A stretch of 64,000 nucleotides of DNA from Achromobacter anxifer (GCF_903652925.1 NZ_CAHLAR010000001.1:124001-188000); one strand, 5' to 3'. Positions 1 to 9,779 are shown, numbered from the stretch's first letter. Numbers and translations are program-made. The notes: generated from the sequence alone by a model not told the origin.

Positions 1-710
1 TGTGGCACGCGGGCGTGCAGACCGTGCTGCCGCCGGGCTATCTGTGCTGCGGCTATCCCCAGCGCGGCAACGGCATGACGGACAAGGCCGAGCAGATCAT
101 CACCGACAACCGGGTGCTGTTCCACCGCGTCGCCAACACGCTGAACTACCTGGACATCAAGACGGTGGTGGTCAGCTGCGGCACCTGCTACGACCAGCTG
201 GCGGGCTACGAGTTCGAGAAGATCTTCCCGGGCTGCCGCCTGATCGACATCCACGAGTACCTGCTGGAAAAGGGCATCAAGCTGGAAGGGGCCAAGGGCG
301 TGCGCTACATGTACCACGACCCCTGCCACACGCCGATGAAGCTGCAGGAGCCCATGAAGACCGTGCGCGCGCTGGTTGGCGATGACGCGATCAAGAGCGA
401 CCGCTGCTGCGGAGAGTCGGGCACGCTGGCCGTCAGCCGTCCCGACATCTCCACGCAGGTGCGCTTCCGCAAGCAGGAAGAGCTGCTCAAGGGCGATGCC
501 GCGCTGCGCAGCGACGGCTTCACCGGCGACGTGAAGGTGCTGACTTCGTGCCCGTCGTGCCTGCAAGGCCTGTCGCGCTATGAAGGCGACACCGGCATGG
601 ACGCGGACTACATCGTGGTCGAGATGGCGCGTCACATCCTGGGCGAAGGCTGGATGGAAGAGTACGTGCGCCGCGCCAACGCGGGCGGCATCGAGCGGGT
701 GCTGGTCTGA
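1..710 (+). CDS. FeS/FAD oxidoreductase, C-terminal cysteine-rich part (5' truncated by window)
   Basis: The reading frame is open from the window edge (codons begin at base 3) to the TGA at 708-710, so only the last 235 or so residues are seen. It carries the paired CCG-type cysteine motifs of heterodisulfide-reductase/GlcF-like domains: CCGYPQRG near the edge, SCGTC, HDPCHTP, CCGESG and SCPSC. These motifs bind an iron-sulfur cluster and sit at the end of GlcF-like subunits and of large fused FAD-binding oxidoreductases (DUF3683 type) found in Bordetella relatives. I infer the fused form from the closing residues, but the FAD domain is outside the window. A strong terminator follows directly. 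Confidence 0.8.
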   Translation, partial: WHAGVQTVLPPGYLCCGYPQRGNGMTDKAEQIITDNRVLFHRVANTLNYLDIKTVVVSCGTCYDQLAGYEFEKIFPGCRLIDIHEYLLEKGIKLEGAKGVRYMYHDPCHTPMKLQEPMKTVRALVGDDAIKSDRCCGESGTLAVSRPDISTQVRFRKQEELLKGDAALRSDGFTGDVKVLTSCPSCLQGLSRYEGDTGMDADYIVVEMARHILGEGWMEEYVRRANAGGIERVLV

Positions 711-741
711 GGTCCTGATGCGCCCGCCGCGCGCGGGCATG

Positions 742-778
742 AAAAAAACCGCGGCCATTGCTGGCCGCGGTTTTTTTT
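742..778. terminator. Bidirectional rho-independent terminator
   Basis: An 8-bp perfect GC stem (749-756 pairing with 763-770, six-base loop) is flanked by seven A on the left and eight T on the right. It can therefore end both the rightward oxidoreductase gene and the leftward Bug gene that stops at 804. Confidence 0.93.
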
Positions 779-803
779 GGCGGTGGCGTTTGCGCCGGGC
801 CGC

Positions 804-1772
804 TTATTCCAGCTTGATGCCGGCCTTCTTGATCACGTCGGCCCAGGCGGCGCGCTCCTGGTCGGAGTAGGCCTTGAAGTCCTGCGACGACAGCGGCATG
901 GGGATGACGCCCATGTCCAGCATCTTCTGCGACACGGCGGGCGACTTCAAGGTCGCGTCCAGTTCAGCCGCCAGCTTCTTGACGACCGGTTCCGGCAGGC
1001 CGGCCGGACCGATCAGGCCTTGCCAGGCGTAGGCGGTGAAGTTGGGCACGCCTTGTTCGGCCATGGTGGGCGCGTCCGGCAGCGCGGCGACGCGTTCCGG
1101 CGTGGCCGCGGCCAGCACGCGCAACTTGCCGGCCTTGACGTTGGGCAGGCCCGCGGCCAGGTCGATGAACATCACGTCCACTTGTCCGCCCAGCAGGTCC
1201 TGGATGGCGGGCGCGGCGCCCTTGTAGGGCACGTGCAGCAGGTCGGCGCTGGTGCGCTGCTTGAACAGTTCCAGCGCCAGATGGTGCGGCGAGCCCGCGC
1301 CGGCGGACGCCGCGGTCAGCTTGCCCGGCTCTTTCTTGGCGGCCTGGATCACGTCGTCGACCGTCTTGAACGGCGAGTTGACGTTCACGGCTAGGAGCAG
1401 CGGGAACTTGGCGATGCCGCCGATGTAGGTGAACTTGGACGGATCGTAGGACAGCTTGGCGTACAGCGACGGGTTGAACGCCAGCGTGCCCGAGTCGGCC
1501 GTGCCGATCATGTAGCCCGAGGGTTCGGCCTGCGAGACGGCGGTGGCGCCGATGATGGTGGCGGCGCCAGGACGGTTTTCGACCACGATGGTCTGGCCCA
1601 GCGGCTTTTCCATGCCGCCCGCGACCGTGCGCGCCACGACATCGGCGCCGCCGCCGGCCGGGTAGGGCACGATCCAGCGGATCGGCTGGGAGGGCCAGGA
1701 TTGGGCGGAGGCCGCGGTGGCGGCCAGGGACAGGGCGGCTAGCGCCAGCAGGCGCGTCGCATGCTTGTGCAT
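804..1772 (-). CDS. Bug/TctC-family periplasmic solute-binding protein
   Basis: A 322-residue protein with a Sec signal peptide (about residues 1-24, ending TAASA before QSWP) and the Bug-family opening WPSQPIRWIVPYPAGGGAD. Later family marks are GQTIVVENRPGA, the PYKG motif, and the GGQVDVMF stretch. Bug proteins capture carboxylates or other small molecules for tripartite tricarboxylate transporters. No TctA/TctB membrane gene is adjacent, the usual orphan situation in Bordetella and Achromobacter, so the ligand cannot be told. It converges on the shared terminator at 742-778. Confidence 0.93.
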   Translation of the reverse strand: MHKHATRLLALAALSLAATAASAQSWPSQPIRWIVPYPAGGGADVVARTVAGGMEKPLGQTIVVENRPGAATIIGATAVSQAEPSGYMIGTADSGTLAFNPSLYAKLSYDPSKFTYIGGIAKFPLLLAVNVNSPFKTVDDVIQAAKKEPGKLTAASAGAGSPHHLALELFKQRTSADLLHVPYKGAAPAIQDLLGGQVDVMFIDLAAGLPNVKAGKLRVLAAATPERVAALPDAPTMAEQGVPNFTAYAWQGLIGPAGLPEPVVKKLAAELDATLKSPAVSQKMLDMGVIPMPLSSQDFKAYSDQERAAWADVIKKAGIKLE

Positions 1773-1900
1773 GGGGTGTCTCCTCGTGCGGGATTGATAT
1801 GGGCCGGCGCCGCAGGGTGTGCGGAAGGCCTGTTATGCGCCGCTATTATGCCCCGCACGCCTGGCAATAAGCGGATGTTTTGCGTCCTGTTTTCAGCGGC

Positions 1901-2620
1901 TTATTGCGGATCGGGGTAGCTGCGGGCGCCGAAGATCGCCGAGCCGATGCGCACTTCGGTGGAGCCTTCCTCGATGGCAAGCTCGAAGTCCCCGCTCATG
2001 CCCATGGACAGCCGGTCCAGCGACACGCCCGGCAGATTGTCCTGGCGCAGCCGGTCGCGCAGCTCGCGCAAGGCGCGGAAGCAGGCGCGCACCTCATCGG
2101 GATCCGGCGAATTGATGGCCAGCGTCATCAGGCCCTGCACGCGCAGGGTGGGGTAGTCGGCCGCGATCCGGCGCAGGAACTCGGGCACGTCGGCGGGCGC
2201 CATGCCGTACTTGCTCGGCTCCGGCGAGGTCTTGACCTGCACCAGCACGTCAAGCGTGCGGCCCTCGTTGACCAGGCGGCGATGCAGGGCCTCGGCCAGG
2301 TCCAGCCGGTCCAGCGACTGCACTTCCGCAGCGTCGCGCGCGGCATCGCGGGCCTTGTTGGTCTGCAGATGGCCGATCAGCACCCATTGCAGGCCCAGGC
2401 CCGCCAGGGCCGCCGACTTCTGGCGGATCTCCTGTGTCTTGTTTTCGCCGTAGCGGGTCAGCCCCAGCGCCATGGCCTCGCGGATGGCGTCCAGGCCAAA
2501 GGTCTTGCTGACGGGCAGCAGCGCGACGCTGTCCGGGCTGCGGCCTGCGCGCGCGCAGGCGTCGGCGATGCGTTGCTGGATCTGGGCAAGGCGCCCGGCC
2601 ATGGTGTCTACGGCGGTCAT
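1901..2620 (-). CDS. yggS: YggS/PLPBP-family pyridoxal phosphate homeostasis protein
   Basis: A 239-residue protein of the fold-III PLP-binding family that buffers and delivers pyridoxal 5'-phosphate in the cytoplasm and has no known catalytic activity. The PLP-binding lysine is Lys39 in LLPVSKTF. The motif YGENKTQE near residue 57 and the C-terminal SMGMSGDFE and VRIGSAIFG phosphate-binding segments are intact. The ATG at 2620 follows an AAGAGAG ribosome-binding site. It diverges from a PLP-dependent aminotransferase gene; the pairing fits a shared cofactor but may be coincidental. Confidence 0.95.
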   Translation of the reverse strand: MTAVDTMAGRLAQIQQRIADACARAGRSPDSVALLPVSKTFGLDAIREAMALGLTRYGENKTQEIRQKSAALAGLGLQWVLIGHLQTNKARDAARDAAEVQSLDRLDLAEALHRRLVNEGRTLDVLVQVKTSPEPSKYGMAPADVPEFLRRIAADYPTLRVQGLMTLAINSPDPDEVRACFRALRELRDRLRQDNLPGVSLDRLSMGMSGDFELAIEEGSTEVRIGSAIFGARSYPDPQ

Positions 2621-2819
2621 TCAGCTCTCTTGCTGGAACAGGATGTCCCATAGTGTAGGACTGCGCGGGATCGTTTCGCCACACGACCCGCGCGCGTCGT
2701 TGACCCTGCGTAATCGGCAGGCTTAGAATTTGAAGATATTTGTTTATATTTCAATGTTCTATGCCATCCGGCGCCGCCCCAGCGGGCGACACGGTTTCCC
2801 ACCTTTCCAGTCTCCCGCC

Positions 2820-4061
2820 ATGTCCACCGCAGCGCCCGAATACGCTTTCGCCACGCCCTTCCTCAATCCCCCCGCTTCCCCGATCCGATCGCTCATGCCG
2901 TATGCCTTGCGGCCCGGCACCATTTCGCTGGCCGGCGGCTACCCCGCGCAGGAACTGTTCGACGTGGAAGGCCTGTCGGTCGCCTCGACCCAGGTGCTGG
3001 CCCGCCTGGGCGCCTGCCTGCAATATTCGAACATCGACGGTCAGGCCAGCCTGCGCCACGAACTGGCGCGCCTGTCGGCCGAACGCGGCCTGCATTGCAA
3101 CGCCGATACCGAGCTGGTCGTGACCGGCGGTTCGCAGCAGGCGCTGGCGCTGCTGACCCGCGTCATGCTGCAGCCGGGCGACCACGCCATCATCGAATCG
3201 CCCGCATTCCCCAATTCCGTGCAGGCGCTGCGTTACACGGGCGCAACGGTGCATACGGTGCAGTCGGGCCCCGAAGGCATCGACATCGACGCGCTGGATG
3301 AACTGGCCGGCCGCATCAAGCCCAAGATGGTCTGCGTGGTGGCATCGTTCTCCAATCCCTGCGGCGCGACGCTGACGCGCGAGCGCCGCCTGCGGCTGCT
3401 GGAACTGGCGGTCAAGCACCGCTTCCTGATCGTCGAGGACGATCCCTACAGTGAACTGCGCTTCGCCGGCGAGGCCGTGCCGCCCATCGCGGCGCTGGCC
3501 GAAGGCGAAGCCCGCCACTGGGCCGTGTACCTGGCCAGCATGTCCAAGACCATGGCGCCCGCGCTGCGCATCGGCTGGCTGGTGGCGCCGCCCGAAATCC
3601 GTCGCCGCTGCGTCAGCGCCAAGGCGGCCGACGACATGGCGTCGTCGGCCTGGATCCAGGAAGTGGTGGCCCAGTACCTGGCCAACGGCCGCTATGGCGA
3701 ACACGTGCCGCGCATCCGCGCGGCCTATGGCCTGCGCTGCGACGCCATGGCCGAATCGCTGGCCCGCGAGCTCAATGGCCGCGTCACGTTCAGCAAGCCC
3801 GAGGGCGGCATGTTCTTCTGGGCCCGCCTGACCGGCGAGGTCGATGCCACGCGCCTCCTGCCCTATGCCATCGAGCATGAAGTCGTCTACGTGCCGGGCA
3901 AAGCCTTCTATGCCGACGCGGCGCAGGCCGACCTGCACGCCATGCGCATGTCGTTCGCCACCATGAACGAAAGCCAGATCGCGCAGGGCATGGTGCGCCT
4001 GGGCCGCGCGCTGGACGCCTGCGAGGCCAACCAGCCAGTCTCGATCTCGCTGGCCGCCTGA
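2820..4061 (+). CDS. PLP-dependent class I/II aminotransferase (2-aminoadipate transaminase/LysN-like)
   Basis: A 413-residue fold-type I aminotransferase. The Schiff-base lysine is about Lys243 in SMSKTMAPALRIGW. Other family marks are ISLAGGYP near the start, GGSQQALALL (cofactor phosphate cup), ASFSNPCG and EDDPYSELRF. It matches the catalytic domain of MocR/LysN/KAT-like enzymes but has no N-terminal GntR domain. The frame is open further upstream to 2730, but the conserved family start and length favour the ATG at 2820. The substrate amino acid cannot be read from sequence. Confidence 0.9.
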   Translation: MSTAAPEYAFATPFLNPPASPIRSLMPYALRPGTISLAGGYPAQELFDVEGLSVASTQVLARLGACLQYSNIDGQASLRHELARLSAERGLHCNADTELVVTGGSQQALALLTRVMLQPGDHAIIESPAFPNSVQALRYTGATVHTVQSGPEGIDIDALDELAGRIKPKMVCVVASFSNPCGATLTRERRLRLLELAVKHRFLIVEDDPYSELRFAGEAVPPIAALAEGEARHWAVYLASMSKTMAPALRIGWLVAPPEIRRRCVSAKAADDMASSAWIQEVVAQYLANGRYGEHVPRIRAAYGLRCDAMAESLARELNGRVTFSKPEGGMFFWARLTGEVDATRLLPYAIEHEVVYVPGKAFYADAAQADLHAMRMSFATMNESQIAQGMVRLGRALDACEANQPVSISLAA

Positions 4062-4254
4062 TGCCGGATTGACGGCGCGCATCCGCCGCCGTCTTGCTTG
4101 TTGCTATGCTTTTTTGCCTGTCCGCTCCGGCGCTTGCGCGCCGGGGCGCGCATACCTAAATAAGCGCTTGTTATTTGGCTCGGGCGCTTCATGTCTATAA
4201 GCTTCTTGCCTCGGCGCGTCCCCGCGCCCGCAAAGCAGAACAGGAAACAAGGTC

Positions 4255-5271
4255 ATGAACATTGCAAAAGGGTTGATCGGCGCGGCGCTGTTGGCGGCTG
4301 CGGCGCAAGGCGCGCAAGCGGCGACGCTGGACGTGGTGCGTCAGCGCGGCGCGGTGGCCTGCGGCACGACCACGGGCTTCGCGGGTTTCTCCGCGCCCGA
4401 CGCGCAAGGCAAGTGGCAGGGGCTGGACGTGGACCTGTGCCGCGCCATCGCCGCGGCGGTCTTCGGCGACGCCGACAAGATCAAGGTGGTGCCGCTGAAT
4501 TCGCAGCAGCGCTTCACCGCCCTGCAATCCGGCGAGGTGGACGTGCTGACGCGCAACACCACCGTGACGCAGCAGCGCGACACCGCGCTGGGCATCATCC
4601 ACGCCGGCATCAACTTCTATGACGGTCAGGGCTTCCTGGTGCCGAAGTCCCTGGGCGTGAAGAGCGCCAAGGAAATCAACGGCGCCACCATCTGCCTGCA
4701 GACCGGCACGTCCAATGAAAACACGCTGGCCGACTGGGCGCGCGCCAACCACGTCAGCTACAAGCCGGTCGTGATCGAAACCTTCAACGAAGTCGTCAAT
4801 GCGTTCGCCGCCGGCCGTTGCGACGTTTTCAGCACCGATGCCTCGGGCCTGGCCTCGATCCGCATCTCCAAGTTGCAGAACCCCGACGACTACGTGGTGC
4901 TGCCCGAGATCATCTCCAAGGAACCGCTGGGTCCGTTCGTGCGCCAGGGCGACGATGCCTGGCTGAATATCGTGCGCTGGTCGCTGTCGGCCATGATCGA
5001 GGCCGAAGAGTACGGCGTGTCGTCCGCCAACGTGGACGAGCAAACCAAGAGCGCCAACCCCAATATCAAGCGCATCCTGGGCGTTACGCCCGGCGGCGGC
5101 GCCAATCTGGGGCTGGACGAGAAGTGGGCCTACAACATCGTCAAGCAGGTCGGCAATTACGGCGAAAGCTTCGAGCGCAACGTGGGGCAGGGCAGCCCCT
5201 TGAAGATCAAGCGCGGCCTGAATGCGCAATGGACGCAGGGCGGCCTGATGTACGCGTTGCCGATACGGTGA
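4255..5271 (+). CDS. General L-amino-acid ABC transporter substrate-binding protein (AapJ/BztA-like)
   Basis: A 338-residue periplasmic binding protein with a signal peptide ending QGAQA before ATLDVV. It has the family-3 solute-binding pattern: RGAVACGTTTGFAGFS, GLDVDLCRAIAAAVFG, FTALQSGEVDVLTRNTT and the GAEI-like segment GATICLQTGTS. The closest family is AapJ/BztA, which feeds general amino-acid permeases. The AapQMP permease and ATPase genes are absent here, so it must use a transporter encoded elsewhere. It is preceded by an AGGAAACAAGG ribosome-binding region. A short inverted repeat (AAATAA at 4158 against TTATTT at 4171) lies in the 193-base upstream gap and may be regulatory. Confidence 0.92.
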   Translation: MNIAKGLIGAALLAAAAQGAQAATLDVVRQRGAVACGTTTGFAGFSAPDAQGKWQGLDVDLCRAIAAAVFGDADKIKVVPLNSQQRFTALQSGEVDVLTRNTTVTQQRDTALGIIHAGINFYDGQGFLVPKSLGVKSAKEINGATICLQTGTSNENTLADWARANHVSYKPVVIETFNEVVNAFAAGRCDVFSTDASGLASIRISKLQNPDDYVVLPEIISKEPLGPFVRQGDDAWLNIVRWSLSAMIEAEEYGVSSANVDEQTKSANPNIKRILGVTPGGGANLGLDEKWAYNIVKQVGNYGESFERNVGQGSPLKIKRGLNAQWTQGGLMYALPIR

Positions 5272-5340
5272 GATCGTAGGATGGGGGGTGGCGCGGCACC
5301 CCCTGCGCAAGTCGCGCCCCTGCCCATCGCGCGCAACCCG

Positions 5341-5826
5341 TCAACCGCGCCGGTAAAGCTCCGCGATTTTCACGAATGCCGCGCGCAATTCCCGCGTGCC
5401 GCCCTGGAAGATCATGGGCCGGCCGCGGTGCGTGAACACCACCAATCGCTTGGAAAACAGCATGGGAACGAAGCGCGCGTAGCGCACGTCTTCCCAGGCG
5501 ACTTCGCGGCGCATGAACCAGCTCTGGCGCAGGCCGCGCTCGTCGATGGTGGTGATGGACGTCTGCATGTGCCAGGACACGAACAACAGTCCCAGGAAGC
5601 ACAGCGCCACCACCACGGCTAGCAAGGTATCGAAGGGTTGCGACGGCGCGCCGATGGCGGTGGTGACCACCTGCACGCCCAGCACCGCCAGGATCACCCA
5701 GGTCAGGATGCGGACCCAGTCGGGCCAGGCCTGGCCCGACAAGGGCAGCGGACCGATGGCCCGCAGCAGGGCCGCGTGGTCCTCGGGAGCGGGCGTGCTG
5801 GCCGGAGCGTTCATGCGGTCCGTCAT
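5341..5826 (-). CDS. Membrane-anchored PH-like/YcxB-like domain protein, function unknown
   Basis: About 161 residues. Two hydrophobic segments (WVRILTWVILAVLGVQVVTT and LLAVVVALCFLGLLFVSW) are followed by a compact beta-rich tail (TTIDERGLRQSWFMRREVAWEDVRYARF) like small bacterial PH/YcxB-type domains. The ATG at 5826 overlaps the stop of the HMG-CoA lyase gene in an ATGA, so the two are translationally coupled. The open frame extends upstream to 5898 but that part lies inside the lyase gene. No function is assignable; the coupling suggests only co-expression. Confidence 0.75.
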   Translation of the reverse strand: MTDRMNAPASTPAPEDHAALLRAIGPLPLSGQAWPDWVRILTWVILAVLGVQVVTTAIGAPSQPFDTLLAVVVALCFLGLLFVSWHMQTSITTIDERGLRQSWFMRREVAWEDVRYARFVPMLFSKRLVVFTHRGRPMIFQGGTRELRAAFVKIAELYRRG

Positions 5827-6731
5827 GCCGCTCGCTTGGCGGCAATGGCGTTGCCGGCGCGGCTGGAGCCCTTGCGGTTCAGGTGGGCCGACATCCACTG
5901 GCCGATGTCGACCACGGCGTCGAAGTCCACGCCGGTGTCGATGTCCAGGCCGCGCAGCATGTACAGCACGTCTTCGGTGGCGACGTTGCCGGTGGCGCCC
6001 TTGGCGTACGGGCAGCCGCCCAGGCCGGCCACCGAGGTGTGGAAGATGGAGATGCCGGTTTCCAGCGCCGCCAGGATATTGGCCAGGGCCTGCCCATAGG
6101 TGTCGTGGAAGTGGCCGGAGATGCGCGCCGGATCGACGATGCGCGTCACCGCCGTCATCACTTCGCGCACCCGCTTGGGCGTGCCCACGCCGATGGTGTC
6201 GGCCACGTCGATCTCGTCGACCTGCATCGCCAGGTAGCGCTGCGCCACGTCCACCACCGATTCCACCGGCACTTCACCCTGGTACGGGCAGCCCAGCGCG
6301 CAGCTGATGCTGCCCCGCACGCGGATGCCGGCGGCGCGCGCCGCTTCCACCACGGGTTCGAAGCGCGCGATCGACTCGGCGATGGAACAGTTGATGTTCT
6401 TTTGCGAGAAGGCCTCGCTGGCGGCGCCGAAGATCACGATTTCATCGGCGCCTGCGGCCAGCGCGCCCTCGAAGCCCTTCATGTTGGGCGTCAGCACGGA
6501 ATAGATCGTGCCGGGGCGGCGCTCGATGCGGGCCATGACTTCCGCGCCGTCGGCCATCTGCGGTACCCATTTGGGCGATACGAACGAGGCGGCTTCCACG
6601 TTGGGGAAACCTGCGGCGGCCAGGCGGTTGACCAGTTCCACCTTGATGTCGGTGGGCACGAATTCCTTTTCGTTCTGCAGACCGTCGCGGGGCGACACCT
6701 CGACGATCTTCACGCGGGAGGGCAAAGCCAT
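5823..6731 (-). CDS. Hydroxymethylglutaryl-CoA lyase
   Basis: A 302-residue TIM-barrel enzyme of the DRE-TIM metallolyase family that cleaves 3-hydroxy-3-methylglutaryl-CoA to acetoacetate and acetyl-CoA, normally the last step of leucine breakdown. The metal and substrate motif is VEVSPRDGLQNE near the N terminus. The metal-binding HFHDTYG lies around residue 205, and the family signature GLGGCPYAKGATGN with its catalytic cysteine is near residue 238. Other leucine-degradation genes are not in the window. Its stop overlaps the start of the small membrane protein gene downstream. Confidence 0.94.
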   Translation of the reverse strand: MALPSRVKIVEVSPRDGLQNEKEFVPTDIKVELVNRLAAAGFPNVEAASFVSPKWVPQMADGAEVMARIERRPGTIYSVLTPNMKGFEGALAAGADEIVIFGAASEAFSQKNINCSIAESIARFEPVVEAARAAGIRVRGSISCALGCPYQGEVPVESVVDVAQRYLAMQVDEIDVADTIGVGTPKRVREVMTAVTRIVDPARISGHFHDTYGQALANILAALETGISIFHTSVAGLGGCPYAKGATGNVATEDVLYMLRGLDIDTGVDFDAVVDIGQWMSAHLNRKGSSRAGNAIAAKRAA

Positions 6732-6833
6732 GTCTTTTCCTGTCTCGGGATGGGGGCGGGCGCGGCAGGGCGCGGCGCTATCTGCACAATATTAGCGCCA
6801 TCGGGCGCCGCGCTTTTGCGTGGGGACGCAACC

Positions 6834-7946
6834 CTAATTCAGACGTTGGTAGCGGCCGTCGTCCAGCCGCGCGATGCGGCCTTGCAGCTCCAGTTCGACC
6901 AGTTGCGTTTGCAGGTCGGCGGTGTCCAGGCCGCAGCGCGCCTGGATCGCGTCCAGGTGCAGGGGATCGTAGCCCAGCGCGTCCAGCACCGGATGGTCCG
7001 GCAAGGCGGGAGGGGCGGCCGGCCGGGCGCGCGCGTCCGGCATGGGGCCGCCGCCCAGTTCGTCGGTGATGTCCATGGCCGTTTCCACCAGCTTGGCGCC
7101 CTGGCGGATCAGTGCGTGGCAGCCGCGCGAAAGCGGCGAATGGATGGATCCGGGGATGGCGAAGACCTCGCGCCCGGCCTCGCCAGCCAGCCGGGCCGTG
7201 ATCAGCGATCCGCTTTGCTTGGCGGCTTCGACCACCAGCACGCCGCGCGCCAGGCCCGCCACGATGCGGTTGCGTTTGGGAAAGTGCTGGGGCAGCGCGC
7301 CCGTGCCCAGCGGCAGCTCCGACACCAGCGCGCCATGCGCCGCGATGCGGTGCGCCAGGTCGCGGTGCCGCGCGGGGTAGATGCGGTCGATGCCGGTGCC
7401 CATGACGGCCACGGTGCCCGCGCCCTCGGGGCCCGCGTCCAGCGCGCCCTCGTGGGCCGCGCCGTCGATGCCCAGGGCCAGCCCGCTGATCACGCGCCAG
7501 CCGTGCGCGGCCAGGTGGCGGGCGAAGGCGCGGGCATTCTCCTGGCCGCCGGGCGTGGCGTTGCGCGCGCCCACCACCGCCAGCGACGGCCCCTGCAGAA
7601 AGGCAGGATCGCCGGCGACGTAGAGCAGGATGGGCGGGTCGGCGATGGTGAGCAGGCTTTGCGGATAGGTCGGGTCGGCCAGCGTCAGGATATGGCGGCC
7701 GGGCGCATCGACCCATTCCAGCGCGCTGTCGACCTGGGCCGCCATCTCGGCCGGCATGGGGGCGGCCAGTTGCCGCGCCAGCGCCTCGGGCAGATGGCGC
7801 GCCAGCGCGGCGGCGCGCTGGGCGTAGATCTGTTCCGGCAGGCCGAGCGCGCCCAGCAGGGTGCAGGCGGTGGCCGAGCCTATGTTCGGTTCCAGGGACA
7901 GGCGCAGCCAGGCGGCCAGTTCGGAGGGGGATTGCGTGAGCGGCAT
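6834..7946 (-). CDS. dprA: DNA-processing protein DprA (Smf)
   Basis: A 370-residue protein that in the DprA family binds incoming single-stranded DNA and loads RecA during natural transformation. It has an N-terminal SAM-like region, then the Rossmann-like DprA core: VVGARNATPGGQENA, GWRVISGLALGIDGAAH, MGTGIDRIYP, EAAKQSGSLITA and VFAIPGSIHSPLSRG. A C-terminal DML1-like winged helix follows (HPVLDALGYDPLHLDAIQ onward). The ATG at 7946 (MPLTQSPSE) fits the family start. The frame stays open to a TTG at 8108, but the added residues are low-complexity and unlike the family. It diverges from def, a common order in proteobacteria. Confidence 0.95.
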   Translation of the reverse strand: MPLTQSPSELAAWLRLSLEPNIGSATACTLLGALGLPEQIYAQRAAALARHLPEALARQLAAPMPAEMAAQVDSALEWVDAPGRHILTLADPTYPQSLLTIADPPILLYVAGDPAFLQGPSLAVVGARNATPGGQENARAFARHLAAHGWRVISGLALGIDGAAHEGALDAGPEGAGTVAVMGTGIDRIYPARHRDLAHRIAAHGALVSELPLGTGALPQHFPKRNRIVAGLARGVLVVEAAKQSGSLITARLAGEAGREVFAIPGSIHSPLSRGCHALIRQGAKLVETAMDITDELGGGPMPDARARPAAPPALPDHPVLDALGYDPLHLDAIQARCGLDTADLQTQLVELELQGRIARLDDGRYQRLN

Positions 7947-8162
7947 GGAGCGGGCGCGTAAGGGGCGTCGATGGTGCGAGAGTGTCGCATGCGGGGGCGC
8001 GGACGCGAGTTTTGGGGCGGACCGATTTGCGGCGCCGCGCCTGGCGGAAACAGGGAGACGTGGCAATCCCGCCAATCCTGGAATTAGCCGAAAACTATTA
8101 GAAATCAAGAGTCTAATGAATTAAACTCTTATGTAAACCTGACTACTGGCAATTCCCCCGCA

Positions 8163-8675
8163 ATGGCTTTACTTCCTATCCTTCGTTACCCCGACCCGCG
8201 CCTGCATAAAAAGGCCAAGCCGGTCGCCGAGGTCGACGACCGTATCCGCCAACTGGTGCGCGACATGGCCGAAACCATGTACGACGCGCCCGGCGTGGGC
8301 CTGGCCGCGACCCAGGTCGACGTGCACGAGCGCGTCGTCGTGATCGACGTGTCCGAGGAAAGCAATCAGCTGCTGGTGCTGATCAATCCCGAGATCACCT
8401 GGCACAGCGACGACTACAAAATCTACGAAGAAGGCTGCCTGTCCGTGCCTGGCATCTACGACGATGTCGAGCGCGCGTCCCGTATCCGCTGCAAGGCGCT
8501 GGACATTGACGGCAAACCCTTCGAATTCGAGGCCGACGGCCTGCTGGCCGTGTGCGTGCAGCACGAGCTGGACCACCTGGAAGGCAAGGTGTTCGTGGAA
8601 TACCTGTCCAACCTGAAGCAGAACCGCATCAAGACCAAGCTGAAAAAGGCCGAGCGCGAAGCGCTGAAGGCATAG
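8163..8675 (+). CDS. def: Peptide deformylase
   Basis: A 170-residue metalloenzyme that removes the formyl group from the N-terminal methionine of new proteins. All three family motifs are intact: GVGLAATQ (residues 44-51), EGCLSVP (metal-binding Cys92) and HELDH (metal His134 and His138, catalytic Glu135). Fmt, the enzyme that installs the formyl group, is encoded 162 bases downstream on the same strand, the standard def-fmt pairing. Confidence 0.98.
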   Translation: MALLPILRYPDPRLHKKAKPVAEVDDRIRQLVRDMAETMYDAPGVGLAATQVDVHERVVVIDVSEESNQLLVLINPEITWHSDDYKIYEEGCLSVPGIYDDVERASRIRCKALDIDGKPFEFEADGLLAVCVQHELDHLEGKVFVEYLSNLKQNRIKTKLKKAEREALKA

Positions 8676-8691
8676 AGGGAAACCCACCCCC

Positions 8692-8766
8692 TACCCGCTG
8701 ACGCGGGCCCCCTCAAGGGGGGCGGCGCTGGCGGACCGGCGGAGCCGGATCCGCTGCGCCCCGGAT
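8692..8766. repeat. GC-rich intergenic repeat with nested hairpins
   Basis: Between def and fmt lies a block of short perfect inverted repeats: CCCGC/GCGGG at about 8695-8707, CCCCCTCAAGGGGG at about 8708-8721, and a CCGGCGGAGCCGG segment around 8736-8748. It has no T tract, so it is not a classical terminator. The block resembles the dispersed CCCC-TCAA-GGGG intergenic repeats of Burkholderiales genomes; that family assignment is from memory and needs a genome-wide count. Confidence 0.5.
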
Positions 8767-8837
8767 TGACTGGCGTTTCTGGCTGCGGTGCGAATGCAAT
8801 TCCCTGAGCCTCCGTTCCATTCTTTATTCATCCTCCC

Positions 8838-9779
8838 ATGCGCCTAGTCTTTGCCGGCACGCCGGAATTCGCCCGTATCGCTTTTGACGCTCTGCGCGCC
8901 GCCGGCCATGAGATTCCTCTGGTCATGACCCAGCCCGACCGCCCGGCCGGGCGCGGGCTGAAGCTGACGCCCAGCCCCGTCAAGCAGGCGGCGCTGGAGG
9001 CCGGCATCGAAGTCGCCCAGCCGCGCAGCCTGCGCCTGGACGGCCGTTATCCCGAAGAGGCCGCGGAGGCCCAGGCGCTGTTGCAGCGCGTGGCCCCCGA
9101 CGTGATGGTGGTGGCGGCCTATGGCCTGATCCTGCCGCAATGGGTGCTGGAACTGCCGCGCCTGGGCTGCCTGAACATCCACGCCAGCCTGCTGCCGCGC
9201 TGGCGCGGCGCGGCGCCCATCCAGCGCGCCATCGAAGCCGGCGACGCGCAGACCGGGGTGACCATCATGCAGATGGACCAGGGCCTGGACACGGGCGACA
9301 TGCTGCTGGAACGCGTCGTGCCCATCGGCGGCGGCACCACGGCGGCGGAACTGCACGATGCGCTGGCGCTGGCGGGCGGCGAGGCCATCGTCGCGGCGCT
9401 GGAGGCCCTGGCCCAGGGCGGCCTGACCCCGCGCAAGCAGCCCGAGGCCGGCGTGACCTATGCCGCCAAGCTCGACAAGGCCGAGGGCGCGCTGGACTGC
9501 ACCCAGCCGGCCGAACTGCTGGCGCGGCGCGTGCGCGCCTTCAATCCGGTGCCGGGCGCCAGCATCCGCCTGCCTGGACTGGCGGATCCGGTGAAGGTCT
9601 GGCGCGCGCAGGCGTTGGACCAGGCCACGACGGCCGCGCCCGGCAGCGTGCTGCGCGCCGATGCCGCGGGCATCGACATCGCGACCGGCAATGGCGTGCT
9701 GCGCCTGCTGGAATTGCAGAAGGCGGGCGGCAAGCGCCAGCCGGTGGACGTGTTCGCGCGCGGCTGGCAGCCGGCCTGA
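8838..9779 (+). CDS. fmt: Methionyl-tRNA formyltransferase
   Basis: A 313-residue enzyme that formylates initiator Met-tRNA using 10-formyltetrahydrofolate. The N-terminal formyltransferase domain opens [12 protein letters not shown] and holds the catalytic triad Asn113, His115 ([18 protein letters not shown]) and Asp151 ([10 protein letters not shown]). The C-terminal OB-like domain carries the FNPVPGA motif. Length is normal for the family. It follows def. Confidence 0.98.
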   Translation: MRLVFAGTPEFARIAFDALRAAGHEIPLVMTQPDRPAGRGLKLTPSPVKQAALEAGIEVAQPRSLRLDGRYPEEAAEAQALLQRVAPDVMVVAAYGLILPQWVLELPRLGCLNIHASLLPRWRGAAPIQRAIEAGDAQTGVTIMQMDQGLDTGDMLLERVVPIGGGTTAAELHDALALAGGEAIVAALEALAQGGLTPRKQPEAGVTYAAKLDKAEGALDCTQPAELLARRVRAFNPVPGASIRLPGLADPVKVWRAQALDQATTAAPGSVLRADAAGIDIATGNGVLRLLELQKAGGKRQPVDVFARGWQPA